A stretch of DNA of 64,000 nt from JBFLVT01 sp036804525 (GCA_036804525.1 DAIRSE010000002.1:62001-126000); one strand, 5' to 3'. Shown: positions 23,669 through 32,405, counted from the first letter of the stretch. Notes: generated by a model from the sequence alone, not told the origin. Numbers and translations are program-made.

Positions 23669-24586
23669 TCAAAAGAGTTCGGTGGAAAGGTAGCGTTCTC
23701 CGCCGTCGGGGAGGACAGCAACAATCAGCTTGCCCGCGTTGGCGGGTCGCGCCGCCAGCTGCAGGGCGGCCCAGCAGGCCGCACCCGAGGAAATGCCGAC
23801 GAGCAGCCCTTCTTCCCTGGCCATGCGGCGGGCCGTGCCGATAGCATCGTCACCGGAGACCGGGACGATCTCGTCAATCAGCCCCATGTCCAGAACCTCG
23901 GGAATAAAGCCCGCCCCGATACCCTGAATCTTGTGGGCGCCCGCGGGTCTGCCCGAGAGGACTGCCGACTCAGCCGGTTCCACGGCCACTACCTTGAGAT
24001 CCGCCTTTTTAGCCTTCAAAAACCTGGCCGACCCTGTGAGGGTTCCGCCTGTCCCCACCCCTGCCACGAAGATGTCCACTTTTCCGTCAGTGTCATCCCA
24101 TATTTCCTTTGCGGTAGTGCCGGTGTGGGACGCCGGGTTGGCAGGATTCTTGAACTGTCCCGGGATGAAGGCTTTCTTAAAACTCCGCGCCAGTTCCTCG
24201 GCGCGAAGGACCGCTCCTTGCATCCCTTTGTCCGCCGGGGTGAGGACGATTTCCGCTCCGTAGGCAGCCAACAGCTTGCGCCTCTCCAAGCTCATGCTTT
24301 CCGGCATGGTCAGGACCAGCCGGTAGCCTCTCAGGGCGCATATCCAGGCCAGACCGATGCCGGTGTTGCCGCTCGTGGGTTCCACAATGACCGTTTCCTT
24401 GTCAATCAGGCCCCGTTGCTCCGCATCGTCGAGCATCGCCAGGGCCGGCCTGTCCTTAACGCTCCCCCCGGGGTTGAAGAACTCGAGCTTAACCGCTACC
24501 GCGCCAGACAGGCCTTCAGCCATGCGCCGCAGCCACAATAATGGGGTGTTGCCGATTAAGTCGGTAAGTGATTCATAAATTAGCAC
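23669..24586 (-). CDS. cysK: cysteine synthase (O-acetylserine sulfhydrylase)
   Basis: 305 residues, a PLP enzyme forming cysteine from O-acetylserine and sulfide. Key parts: IGNTPLL near residue 11, PLP lysine 44 in NPGGSVKDRPA, the substrate loop EPTSGNTGIGLAW, phosphate-cup GVGTGGTLTG and late GISSGAACWAAL. The GTG at 24586 is preferred because AGGAGA lies seven to eight bases before it; an upstream ATG overlaps that site. Monocistronic, with a MITE-like element upstream. Confidence 0.93.
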   Translation of the reverse strand: MLIYESLTDLIGNTPLLWLRRMAEGLSGAVAVKLEFFNPGGSVKDRPALAMLDDAEQRGLIDKETVIVEPTSGNTGIGLAWICALRGYRLVLTMPESMSLERRKLLAAYGAEIVLTPADKGMQGAVLRAEELARSFKKAFIPGQFKNPANPASHTGTTAKEIWDDTDGKVDIFVAGVGTGGTLTGSARFLKAKKADLKVVAVEPAESAVLSGRPAGAHKIQGIGAGFIPEVLDMGLIDEIVPVSGDDAIGTARRMAREEGLLVGISSGAACWAALQLAARPANAGKLIVAVLPDGGERYLSTELF

Positions 24587-24627
24587 GGCCTGTTCTCCTA
24601 ACATATTCTCTCTGCAGGCACTAAGCG

Positions 24628-24889
24628 CTAGGAGAGTGCTGCAAAAAGCCAATACGCTGATTTTGGCATAGGCATCTTTAGGGTACGGCTACATTTTGGA
24701 AGTTACTCTGAGACCGCTCAAAAAGAGGTCCGAGGCAAGAGGTCAGAGGTCGGTTACGGGAAGCGATCGCTTCGCGATTGCAAGTCTATAATCCTTAGCA
24801 ATCGCTCTGCGGATTTCATCAGGTCAGATTTCTGACTTCTGGCATCCGACATCCTTTTTGCCAGGCGCAGTTTTTCAGCGGTCTCCCAG
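24628..24889. mobile_element. MITE-like element, copy 2 (inverted)
   Basis: Nearly identical to the reverse complement of 15887-16149, differing at a handful of positions. It lies between cysK and groEL and is flanked by GGCACTAAGCG on one side and GGCACTCGGCACTAGG on the other, so it seems inserted in or associated with another repeat. No coding frame. Confidence 0.8.
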
Positions 24890-24972
24890 GCACTCGGCAC
24901 TAGGATTATTGAGGGGATTCAGCAAAGCTGAATCCCAACAATGTCCTAATGCTGAATGCTGAGCGCCTACAG
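24890..24972. repeat. GGATTC-centre hairpin repeat
   Basis: Outer words GCACTCGGCACTAGG and CCTAATGCTGAATGC flank the perfect hairpin GGGATTCAGC, loop AAA, GCTGAATCCC at 24914-24936. Same family as at 1267 and 44469. Confidence 0.65.
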
Positions 24973-24973
24973 A

Positions 24974-25007
24974 AGAAGCCCTTGCAGCAAGCTGCAAGGG
25001 CTTTTTG
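24974..25007 (-). terminator. terminator of groES-groEL
   Basis: AGCCCTTGCAG and CTGCAAGGGCT form an eleven-base-pair stem (about 24976-25000) directly behind the groEL stop on the minus strand, followed there by TTCTTCTG. Confidence 0.7.
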
Positions 25008-25020
25008 AAGCGATCCTAGT

Positions 25021-26643
25021 TTACATCATGTCCATGCCGCCGCCCGGAGGCATCGGATTCTTGTTCTTCTCGGGCTTCTCGGCCACGAGGCACTCCGTGG
25101 TCAGGATCATAGCCGCGATACTGGCCGCGTTCTGCAGAGCGGTGCGGGTGACCTTGGCCGGGTCGACGATACCGGCAGCGATCATATCCACGTATTCGCC
25201 GGTCAGAGCGTTGAAGCCGATACCCTTCGGGCTCTCTTTAACCTTCTCGACGACGATGGAACCTTCCACGCCGGCGTTGTTCGCGATCTGGCGCAGCGGC
25301 TCTTCAAGGGCCCGCTTGATGATGTCGAAGCCGGTCTTTTCGTCAATGTTGTCGGAAGTCAGCTTGGCAACGGCCGGGATCACGTTGATCAGCGTCGTGC
25401 CGCCGCCGGGGACAATGCCCTCTTCAACAGCTGCACGGGTCGCGTTGAGAGCGTCCTCGATGCGGAGCTTCTTCTCCTTCATCTCGGTTTCGGTCGCCGC
25501 GCCGACGTTGATGACAGCTACGCCGCCGGCCAGTTTGGCAAGCCGCTCCTGCAGCTTCTCGCGGTCGAAGTCCGAAGTGGTCTCGTCAATCTGCTTCTTA
25601 ATCTGGGCAATGCGCTTGGTGATGTTGTCCTGGTTGCCCTGTCCGCCGACGATAATCGTTTCGTCTTTCTTGACGCGGACCTGGCGGGCGCGGCCCAGCT
25701 GATCAATGGTCGCCTTGTCAAGCTTGAGGCCCAGTTCCTCGGAAATGACCTGGCCGCCGGTGAGGATAGCAATGTCCTCAAGCATAGCCTTGCGCCGGTC
25801 ACCAAAGCCAGGAGCCTTAACAGCGACAACCTGCAGCGTGCCGCGGAGCTTGTTGACAACCAGGGTGGCCAGGGCTTCGCCCTCGACGTCCTCAGCAATA
25901 ACGAGTAAAGGCTTGCCCGCCTGCAGGACCTTCTCAAGAATAGGCAGGATATCGGCAATCGCCGAAACCTTCTTATCGGTGATCAGAATGTAGGGTTCGC
26001 TCAAGGTGGCTTCCATCTTGTCCGCGTCGGTGATCATGTACGGGGAGATGTAGCCACGGTCGAAATTCATACCCTCGACAACTTCCAGGGAGGTGCCGAT
26101 GCCCTGGGACTCTTCAACAGTGATGACGCCGTCCTTGCCGACTTTCTCCATGGCGTCGGCGATCAGTTCGCCGATGGTCTTATCGTTGGCAGAGATCGAG
26201 GCCACCTGGGTGATGGCTTCCTTGCTCTCCACCGGCTTGGCAAGTTCCTTGATCGCCTCGACAGCAGCCTCGACGGCCCGCTCGATGCCGCGCTTGACAA
26301 TGATCGGGTTGGCACCGGCGGCAACGTTCTTCAGGCCGGCCTTGACGATGGCCTGAGCGAGAACGGCAGCGGTGGTGGTACCATCACCGGCGATGTCGTT
26401 GGTCTTGGTCGCAACTTCCCGGACAAGCTGGGCGCCCATGTTTTCGAACGGGTCCGGCAGCTCGATCTCGCGGGCGATGGTCACACCGTCGTTCACGATC
26501 ATGGGAGACCCAAACTTCTTCTCCAGCACCACGTTCCGGCCCTTGGGGCCAAGGGTGACCTTTACGGCGTCGGCAAGGGCGTTAACGCCTCTCTCCATAG
26601 CCGCACGGGCTTCTTCACGGTAAATGATCTCTTTGGCAGCCAC
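25021..26643 (-). CDS. groL: chaperonin GroEL
   Basis: 540 residues, the 60-kDa ring chaperonin that folds proteins with GroES using ATP. Family marks include KVTLGPKGRNVVLEKKFG near residue 28, the ATPase motif AGDGTTTAAVLAQAI and the GGM-rich end (MPPGGGMDMM). The ATG is preceded by AGGAGGTAAGACAT. It forms an operon with groES upstream, controlled by CIRCE. Confidence 0.98.
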   Translation of the reverse strand: MAAKEIIYREEARAAMERGVNALADAVKVTLGPKGRNVVLEKKFGSPMIVNDGVTIAREIELPDPFENMGAQLVREVATKTNDIAGDGTTTAAVLAQAIVKAGLKNVAAGANPIIVKRGIERAVEAAVEAIKELAKPVESKEAITQVASISANDKTIGELIADAMEKVGKDGVITVEESQGIGTSLEVVEGMNFDRGYISPYMITDADKMEATLSEPYILITDKKVSAIADILPILEKVLQAGKPLLVIAEDVEGEALATLVVNKLRGTLQVVAVKAPGFGDRRKAMLEDIAILTGGQVISEELGLKLDKATIDQLGRARQVRVKKDETIIVGGQGNQDNITKRIAQIKKQIDETTSDFDREKLQERLAKLAGGVAVINVGAATETEMKEKKLRIEDALNATRAAVEEGIVPGGGTTLINVIPAVAKLTSDNIDEKTGFDIIKRALEEPLRQIANNAGVEGSIVVEKVKESPKGIGFNALTGEYVDMIAAGIVDPAKVTRTALQNAASIAAMILTTECLVAEKPEKNKNPMPPGGGMDMM

Positions 26644-26693
26644 TATGTCTTACCTCCTCATAATCGATAATCACGGATACAGTAACCGCACCC

Positions 26694-26978
26694 CTACTCG
26701 AGAACGCCGAGCACGTCGCTCTCGCGCAGGATCAGGTATTCAACGTCATCAATTTTTACCTCGTTGCCGGCGTACTTGGAGTACAGCACCTTGTCGCCAG
26801 GCTTGAGATCGATCGGCACGCGCTGACCGTTCTCCAGCAGCTTGCCGCTGCCGACCGCCACGACTTCGCCCTTCTGGGGCTTTTCCTTCGCGGTGTCAGG
26901 CAGAACGATGCCGCCCTTGGTACGCTCTTCCATCGGCAGAGGCTTGACCACTACGCGATCTCCTAACGGTCTGATCAC
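26694..26978 (-). CDS. groS: co-chaperonin GroES
   Basis: 94 residues from the GTG at 26978, with AAGGAGGGG before it. It starts with the family sequence IRPLGDRVVVKPLP and has the mobile loop EERTKGGIVLPDTAKEKPQ and GDKVLYSKYAGNEV. It caps GroEL. The frame is open further upstream but only this start has a ribosome binding site and fits the family. Confidence 0.97.
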   Translation of the reverse strand: MIRPLGDRVVVKPLPMEERTKGGIVLPDTAKEKPQKGEVVAVGSGKLLENGQRVPIDLKPGDKVLYSKYAGNEVKIDDVEYLILRESDVLGVLE

Positions 26979-27016
26979 TGATATACCCCTCCTTAGAGTT
27001 TGTAGATGTATTCTTA

Positions 27017-27043
27017 TTAGCACTCACTAAAAATGAGTGCTAA
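27017..27043. promoter_or_regulatory. CIRCE element (HrcA operator)
   Basis: Exact consensus TTAGCACTC, nine-base spacer, GAGTGCTAA, placed just upstream of groES. HrcA repressor binding here gives heat-shock control. Confidence 0.97.
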
Positions 27044-27287
27044 CAGTTACACCAGTTATTATGATAAAAAAGGCAGTAGAATAAACGCAAACTCTCAAAA
27101 ATCAGGTAGAAATGTTTTCTCCAACAACTAGCAGTAAATATTACCGTCGTTTTCCCCTGTCCTCTAAATTCCAAGGCCAAAGACCAGGAGAAATAGACAG
27201 GGCAGTGGTCGTTAAGTATTTTTACCGCTAATGGAAAGCTCTATACCACAAGGGAATTGCAGGGGAGAAGTCAAACCGATACCTGAA
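27044..27287. other. intergenic upstream of CIRCE, nothing more recognised
   Basis: AT-richer stretch that should contain the groESL promoter (minus strand) and the end of the small gene at 27288. No RNA motif or coding frame stands out. Confidence 0.4.
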
Positions 27288-27497
27288 TTAGAAGCAGCCG
27301 AGGGCGCAGTTATTAATCTTGATGCCGAGAATGTCGGCGGCACGCCCGACCACCGGTACGGGCACGTTAAGTTGTTTGGCGATGGCCCATGCTTGGGGGC
27401 AGTTGAGCCGGCCTTCGACAGCCGCCTCCTTTACCGCCTCGAGGACTTCCCGGGTCGGCTCCGCGTACTTGTACTCCTTGTTCTTCTTCATGTTCAT
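27288..27497 (-). CDS. small conserved-type protein with C-terminal GCF
   Basis: 69 residues, basic N-terminus then a helical region (TREVLEAVKEAAVEGRLNC, AWAIAKQLNVP) that looks like a helix-turn-helix, ending KINNCALGCF with two cysteines. GGTGAGGGG abuts the first ATG; the ATG at codon 3 has better spacing. It is the last gene of the tsaD-radical SAM-cycloligase operon, eight bases after the cycloligase. I do not recognise its function. Confidence 0.65.
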   Translation of the reverse strand: MNMKKNKEYKYAEPTREVLEAVKEAAVEGRLNCPQAWAIAKQLNVPVPVVGRAADILGIKINNCALGCF

Positions 27498-27505
27498 CCC
27501 CTCAC

Positions 27506-28099
27506 CTAATATCTAGCGTTGCGGCGCGTAAACCGCCTTACCCTTTCTTCGGTAACCACGTAGTCCAGGGGCCAGTCGTGGGAACTCGGGTATACACTCC
27601 GGCAGACCTGCCACTCGTAGCCCAGCCCTACCGTAACGGCATTGCGCCCCAAACGGGCCAGGAACCGGTCGTAGTATCCCTGTCCGAAACCAAGACGGTA
27701 ACCTTCCCGGTCAAAAGCCACCCCCGGGACGATAATGCACTCCAACTCTTCCGGCGGCAAAACGGCCGAACCGTGATCCGGTTCCGGTATCCCGTAAGCG
27801 CCGATCTTTAAAGCACCAGGGTATTCCAGCACCTGCAGAGGGACCATCAGTTTTTTTTCAGGAACTGTTGCCGGCAAGGCCACCCTCTTCCCGCCATCCA
27901 AGGCAAGCCGGATCAGGGCCCCGGGGTGGACCTCGTTACGCACGGCGACATAAACCATGAGGCTTCGCGCCTTGCCAAACGCCGGTAGGGCTGCAACCCG
28001 GCGGCAAATGACGGCGCTTTTCGCCATGGCTTCCCTGGCTTCCATGGCCTCCCGTCGCGCCAGAAACTCCCGGCGGGTCGCTTCTTTGTCGTTGCTCAA
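27506..28099 (-). CDS. 5-formyltetrahydrofolate cyclo-ligase
   Basis: 197 residues. It converts 5-formyl-THF to 5,10-methenyl-THF with ATP. The C-terminal signature GVAFDREGYRLGFGQGYYDR is clear, and the N-terminal EATRREFLARREAM is typical. The TTG start overlaps the radical SAM stop (TTGA), so translation is coupled. Confidence 0.93.
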   Translation of the reverse strand: MSNDKEATRREFLARREAMEAREAMAKSAVICRRVAALPAFGKARSLMVYVAVRNEVHPGALIRLALDGGKRVALPATVPEKKLMVPLQVLEYPGALKIGAYGIPEPDHGSAVLPPEELECIIVPGVAFDREGYRLGFGQGYYDRFLARLGRNAVTVGLGYEWQVCRSVYPSSHDWPLDYVVTEERVRRFTRRNARY

Positions 28100-29454
28100 A
28101 GTGTACGCACCTCTACGCCAAACTCTTCAGCCAGGGCCCGGACGCTCCAGCCGCGGAGGTCCCTTCCCCGGTAATCAAAGGCCTTTGCGGGCAGCAGAAC
28201 GAGGTCTGGTCGGAATCCTGACGCCATCTTTTGACGGATAGCGTGAGCCAGGTCTTCCACGACCAGCAGCCCGGCACAGCCGATCGTTCCGCCGAAGAAA
28301 CGGTTCTCCACCGGATGCACTTCCACCCCGCTCAGTTCTGCCGCCCGGCAGGCCATTTTAAGCAGCGGTGTGGCGAGGGTTCCGGTCAAGACGAGAAGGT
28401 TCCCTGCCGTGCCCGACCGGGTAGTGTTCATCATAAGTTCGATGTCGCGGGGATCAACGTCGTGCTCAAAAACAAGCCCTGCGGAACACCTTGTTCTCTT
28501 GCGTAATTGGATCCGGAAAGCTTCGTCACCCCTCTCTATTTCGACGAGGGGATCGGCCTTCCGCCAGAGCCGCCAATAGGCGTCAGCCCTTGATAAAACC
28601 CGGTCGCCGTTAACCCGGCGGACAACATCCCCGCTTTTAAGCCCGACCTGCGCGGCCGGCGAAGAGGGAATGACCCCGGCGGCACGGGGGATCAGGTCCC
28701 GGACCTGTGCCGGCTCAACCAGGAGCGGAACCGAAAGCTTGTCCCTGAGATTGCCCAGGAAGCCTGAAACCTTTGCCCACAGATCATCCGGGATTTTGGC
28801 CTCCCCAGCGGCATAACGCGTATGGCCCGGCAGGAATACCCTTATGGTTTGAGCCCCATAAAAGGCCAGGTAACAGATCGTTCGCTCCAGGTCGTCCCAT
28901 CCCGTGACGTGGGGCATGGCCACGATACTGCCGTGGAAAGGAACACCCGCCTTCGCCAGAAGCTCCACCGCCCGGACGGCCCGGAGCGGCTCGCGGTCGC
29001 CCAGAAGGAGCCCCCTTATCCGGAGGTCGGCACTGTTCAGAGACAGGCAGACCGTCAGGGGCTGGAGCCCGGCAAGCACGTTGACGGCATCCGTATCCAG
29101 TCTCGTCCCGTTGGTGGTGACCTGGATAGGGGTGCCGGGAAACGCCCGGCGTACAGATTTGAACACCCTTATCCAGTGCGGGTAAACCAGTGGATCGCCC
29201 TCGATGATGCGCGTCGCCGACTCTCCGATCACCACCGGACGGGAAGGATCCAGCCACTCGAATAAGCCCTCTATTTCCTCCGGGCTTAAGAACGGCATCC
29301 TGAACACTTCGAGCCCGGGCGGATTCTGCCGGTGGCTGCAAAAAAGGCACGCAAGGTTGCAGGCCGAGGTCAAGGGCAGGATGTTGCTCTCCTGCACGGT
29401 CCGCATGATCAACGCCCGGACGTATCCATCCCGTCTGCTGTGCAGGTCTGCCAT
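28096..29454 (-). CDS. radical SAM protein with internal PDZ and DUF512-like end
   Basis: 452 residues. The N-terminal radical SAM core has the 4Fe-4S motif CNLACLFC near residue 33 and VTTNGTRLD. A PDZ-like domain (PSSPAAQVGLKSGDVVRRVNG) lies near residue 260-300. The C-terminus has VENRFFGGTIGCAGLLVVEDL, the mark of DUF512. In the known family the PDZ domain comes first and DUF512 last, so this looks like a rearranged member. It begins two bases after tsaD stops and overlaps the cycloligase. Substrate unknown. Confidence 0.8.
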   Translation of the reverse strand: MADLHSRRDGYVRALIMRTVQESNILPLTSACNLACLFCSHRQNPPGLEVFRMPFLSPEEIEGLFEWLDPSRPVVIGESATRIIEGDPLVYPHWIRVFKSVRRAFPGTPIQVTTNGTRLDTDAVNVLAGLQPLTVCLSLNSADLRIRGLLLGDREPLRAVRAVELLAKAGVPFHGSIVAMPHVTGWDDLERTICYLAFYGAQTIRVFLPGHTRYAAGEAKIPDDLWAKVSGFLGNLRDKLSVPLLVEPAQVRDLIPRAAGVIPSSPAAQVGLKSGDVVRRVNGDRVLSRADAYWRLWRKADPLVEIERGDEAFRIQLRKRTRCSAGLVFEHDVDPRDIELMMNTTRSGTAGNLLVLTGTLATPLLKMACRAAELSGVEVHPVENRFFGGTIGCAGLLVVEDLAHAIRQKMASGFRPDLVLLPAKAFDYRGRDLRGWSVRALAEEFGVEVRTL

Positions 29455-29455
29455 C

Positions 29456-30475
29456 TTACCGGCAGGAGCCGAGCCCGAGCCCGGCGTCGGCGTTTAACGT
29501 AAGCGGGGCGAATTCCCCTGCGAGGTACTTGTAATATCCCACGGCCGCCACCATCGCCGCGTTATCGGTACAGAGCACGGGCGGGGGTACCGTCACTCGA
29601 AACCCGGCCTGCGCGGCCCTTTCCTCTAAGGCTTCCCGGAGAGCGCCGTTGGCCGCCACTCCCCCGGCCAGCGTAATCCGCCGCGGCTTGTACTCTTCGG
29701 CAGCAGCTATCACCTTGTCGACCAGTACGTCGGTGACAGCCTTCTGAAAGCTGGCCGCGACGTCGGCCGTCACGACTTCCTTGCCTTCCCGCCGTGTCTT
29801 TTCGAGGAAGGTAATAACCGCCGTCTTCAAGCCGCTGAAACTGAAATCGTAAGTGCCCTCCTCCAGGTAGGCGCGGGGCAGCGCAACAGCCTCCGGGTCG
29901 CCGAAACGCGCCAGCCTCTCGACGGCCGGTCCTCCAGGGTAACCAAGTCCCAGCACCCGCGCTACCTTGTCAAAAGCCTCTCCGGCGGCATCGTCCCTGG
30001 TCCTTCCCAGCAGGCGGTAGGAGCCGTGGCGCTCGACCAGGAGGAGATCGGTGTGCCCGCCCGAAACGACCAGGCACAGGAAGGGAAACGGCAACTGAGG
30101 ATCGACGAGAAAATTGGCGTAAACGTGGCCCTCCATGTGATTGACCCCGATCAACGGGATGTCCAGGGCAAAGGCCAGGGTTTTGGCCGCCATCAGTCCT
30201 ACGAGAAGAGACCCGGCAAGGCCCGGCCCGCTGGTTACCGCGACGGCCTTAAGATCGCCAAAGCCAACGCGGGCGCCCTCAAGGGCCGCGGCAATGATAG
30301 CGTTTATGGTTTCCAGGTGCCTGCGGGAGGCCACCTCCGGGACCACCCCGCCAAACTTGGCGTGCAGGTCAACCTGCGAGGAGATAATGTTCGAGGCGAT
30401 AATCGTCCCGTCAACAAGAACCGCCGCCGAAGTCTCGTCACAAGAGGTTTCAATCCCCAGGATAACCACGCCCAT
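29456..30475 (-). CDS. tsaD: tRNA threonylcarbamoyladenosine transferase TsaD
   Basis: 339 residues, the catalytic subunit for t6A37 of ANN-reading tRNAs, acting with TsaB and TsaE. The ASKHA fold shows LGIETSCDETSAAVL at the start, metal-ligand HMEGH near residue 112, VVSGGHTDL and a late LCTDNAAMVA. CCGGAGG precedes the ATG. Its partners tsaB and tsaE lie 3.3-4.5 kb upstream in a different operon. Confidence 0.97.
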   Translation of the reverse strand: MGVVILGIETSCDETSAAVLVDGTIIASNIISSQVDLHAKFGGVVPEVASRRHLETINAIIAAALEGARVGFGDLKAVAVTSGPGLAGSLLVGLMAAKTLAFALDIPLIGVNHMEGHVYANFLVDPQLPFPFLCLVVSGGHTDLLLVERHGSYRLLGRTRDDAAGEAFDKVARVLGLGYPGGPAVERLARFGDPEAVALPRAYLEEGTYDFSFSGLKTAVITFLEKTRREGKEVVTADVAASFQKAVTDVLVDKVIAAAEEYKPRRITLAGGVAANGALREALEERAAQAGFRVTVPPPVLCTDNAAMVAAVGYYKYLAGEFAPLTLNADAGLGLGSCR

Positions 30476-30491
30476 CTAACAACCTCCGGTT

Positions 30492-30601
30492 GGCTGTAAG
30501 CACTCGGCATTCGGCACTCGGATTCACCGGCAGCAAAACCGGCTTTAGATGAATCCTATCCGAATGCTGAACGCTGAATGCCTAATGCTAGTATTCTAGC
30601 A
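30492..30601. repeat. GGATTC-centre hairpin repeat
   Basis: Arms of iterated GCACTCGGCATTCGG and its complement-like CCGAATGCTGAACGC flank a hairpin GGATTCA ... TGAATCC with an inner CCGG pairing. Confidence 0.6.
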
Positions 30602-30715
30602 GATCGGGAGCTTTTTTCCAAAGCTTCTCCATTTCCTACCGTTCTCTGCATTCTCGAAAGTTTGACCTGTAACGGGGAAATCTAATCGTAACAAAAACTC
30701 GAAAGGAGGGATAAT

Positions 30716-30859
30716 GTGGCGACCGGGAAAGAAAAAAAGCGCAAGAAAACGTATGACATCGAGGCAAAGCCCGATCTTATGGGCGCCGAAACGGGCACGG
30801 ATGTAATCCGGGATGTCGTGGGTACCAGGGCTGCGATCCTGGACAAAGTCCGGAAGTAA
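30716..30859 (+). CDS. 47-residue basic-acidic small protein
   Basis: GTG start five bases after AAAGGAGGG. Lys-rich N-terminus (GKEKKRKKTYD) then an acidic helical part ending LDKVRK. An overlapping ATG frame gives a less protein-like product. Hydrophilic and small like many spore proteins, but no family is recognised. Confidence 0.5.
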   Translation: MATGKEKKRKKTYDIEAKPDLMGAETGTDVIRDVVGTRAAILDKVRK

Positions 30860-30934
30860 TGAACAGCGTTAGGCTATACGCCAGGTAAGTACAGGATTAA
30901 CAACAAGCAAGAAAGGTAAGGCGAAGACAATAAC

Positions 30935-31084
30935 ATGCCGTGCGAGAAGCAAGACAAAAAGAACAAAAAACAACCGACCGGCTTCGAAAACCCCGCTGAC
31001 CTGAACCCGGAGTACGTAGAGGGCAATGCTACACAAACGAAGCTGTTCGACCCACCAGCCACCGTTAATAGCACTAGGCTATAG
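30935..31084 (+). CDS. 49-residue hydrophilic small protein
   Basis: ATG frame starting CEKQDKKNKKQPTGFENP; no membrane segment, rich in Lys, Asn and Pro. AAGGTAAGG lies about 12 bases upstream. It follows a similar-sized hydrophilic gene, suggesting a pair. Its 3' end runs into a repeat element. Confidence 0.4.
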   Translation: MPCEKQDKKNKKQPTGFENPADLNPEYVEGNATQTKLFDPPATVNSTRL

Positions 31085-31186
31085 GCGTTAAGCATTCGGA
31101 TCGCCGAAGGGGATTTGGTAAAGCCAAATCCCCTTGTCCTTAATAGCCCTTCTTAATGCTTAATGCTTAACGCCAAACACTGCCCA
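31072..31186. repeat. hairpin repeat with GGGGATTTGG centre
   Basis: Perfect arms GGGGATTTGG (31109-31118) and CCAAATCCCC (31124-31133), flanked by GTTAAGCATTCGG and TTAATGCTTAATGC words. Confidence 0.6.
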
Positions 31187-31219
31187 ATACCCAAGTATAC
31201 TTACGACCGGGAACAAAGT

Positions 31220-31840
31220 TCACGAGTCTAGCAAGAAGGACTTGATATTGGTCCATCTGGCCAGGACATCCGGCCTGGGCGGTACAACCTTGTCGAGCTT
31301 TTCAACCAGCGTATTAATGACCGTCAACCTGCGGTGGCCTTTCGGCGCCCCGGCCTCTTCAACAAGGGCGTCCAGGTGTTCCAACAGAAACCGGCTCAAA
31401 GGAGCATTGATTGCCAGCAGTTCATCCAGCAAGAAGCGAAACTCGGCCGCAAGGTCCTTATGGCCGCGTTTCTTAAGAGTACGGATACTGGCGTAGAGAG
31501 CCGAAATATGCTCGGCAGCTTCCTGTGCTCCTCCGGAGCTTTCCCCCTCTGCCGCAACAACCTGCAGGCCATCGTGCGCGGCAAGGACCTGCCTGGCCGC
31601 GGGCAAAAGCCGTACCCGCTTCAATTCGTCATGATAGTTGTACTCCGGAACGATCAAGCTCTTGGTCTCCAACGCCAAGACAACCCTCTGCAGTTGGTCT
31701 TCCTTGAAACCCTGTTTCCTTATTTTTTTGACGGGGATAGCGATTTCCGCAACGTCTGTTTCAGGATGTTCCTGGGCCAACTCTTCCAAAGCTTTGAAGC
31801 AAAATGATAAGAACAACGCTTCCTGATTGCTGATCGCCAT
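31220..31840 (-). CDS. uncharacterised helical protein, 206 residues
   Basis: Largely helical and soluble; contains KKRGHKDLAAEFRFLLDELLAINAP and a winged-helix-like beginning (IRKQGFKEDQLQRVVLALETKSLIVPEY). AAGGAGGG precedes the ATG. No known domain is recognised. Monocistronic. Confidence 0.6.
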   Translation of the reverse strand: MAISNQEALFLSFCFKALEELAQEHPETDVAEIAIPVKKIRKQGFKEDQLQRVVLALETKSLIVPEYNYHDELKRVRLLPAARQVLAAHDGLQVVAAEGESSGGAQEAAEHISALYASIRTLKKRGHKDLAAEFRFLLDELLAINAPLSRFLLEHLDALVEEAGAPKGHRRLTVINTLVEKLDKVVPPRPDVLARWTNIKSFLLDS

Positions 31841-31984
31841 ACCGCTTGTCCCTCCTTTTCCTTATTGTAACCCGGTAAAGAAACCCAAGAAAAGAAGTTG
31901 ACAAAAAAGAGCGAGCATTTGATTATCAATTGAAAAATGTTGCTTTTTTTTGCCGTTTGCAGTATACTGATTGTGCCTCTAAGG

Positions 31985-32096
31985 TTCCAACATCCAGGCT
32001 TGCCCGGAGCTATCTCTCTTGGTGGGGAAATGCTGGTGACTGGTGTGGCCCGTGGTGTGACTTTGGAGAGACTAATGTTTTCTAAGGAGAGATAGT
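31985..32096 (+). promoter_or_regulatory. leader with possible RBS-sequestering helix
   Basis: After a promoter (TTGCTT, 17-base spacer, TATACT ending about 31970) the transcript has a leader of roughly 115 nt. CTATCTCTC at 32010-32018 is perfectly complementary to GAGAGATAG at 32087-32095, which contains the ribosome binding site. GGAGAG at 32065-32070 offers a competing partner. This is the form of a translational switch, but no known riboswitch class was recognised. Confidence 0.4.
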
Positions 32097-32405
32097 TTGG
32101 TGTTCGAAGACAAGACACTGCAGTGTAGGGACTGTGGAGCGGAGTTCGTGTTTACCGTCGGTGAACAGGAATTCTATGCGGAAAAAGGCTTTGAGAACAT
32201 GCCCGCAAGATGCCCGCAGTGCCGCGCAGCCCGTCGGAACAGCCGGAGAATGTCCGGTGGGATGGGTAACGGACCACGGCAGATGTACCCCGCTGTTTGC
32301 GCCCGCTGTGGTGCCGAAACCCAGGTGCCGTTTGAGCCGACCGGCAGCAAGCCTGTCTACTGCATGGAGTGCTTCCAGGCAAACCGTTCAAGATCAAATT
32401 ACTAA
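32097..32405 (+). CDS. double zinc-ribbon protein
   Basis: 102 residues. The first ribbon uses CRDCGAEF and CPQCRAAR, the second CARCGAETQVPFEPTGSKPVYC with CMEC. The pairing of an N-terminal probable zinc-ribbon and a CxxC...CxxC tail is widespread in anaerobic bacteria, with nucleic-acid binding suspected. TTG or the next GTG is the start, after AAGGAGAG. A terminator follows. Confidence 0.8.
   Translation: MVFEDKTLQCRDCGAEFVFTVGEQEFYAEKGFENMPARCPQCRAARRNSRRMSGGMGNGPRQMYPAVCARCGAETQVPFEPTGSKPVYCMECFQANRSRSNY

Noticed and set aside
23669..24652. Longer cysK start at 24652
   Set aside because: Extra N-terminal residues fit no family member; GTG at 24586 has the ribosome binding site.
30714..30806. 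ATG frame overlapping the 47-residue protein
   Set aside because: Arg/Pro/Ser-rich and shorter; the GTG frame has better composition at the same binding site.
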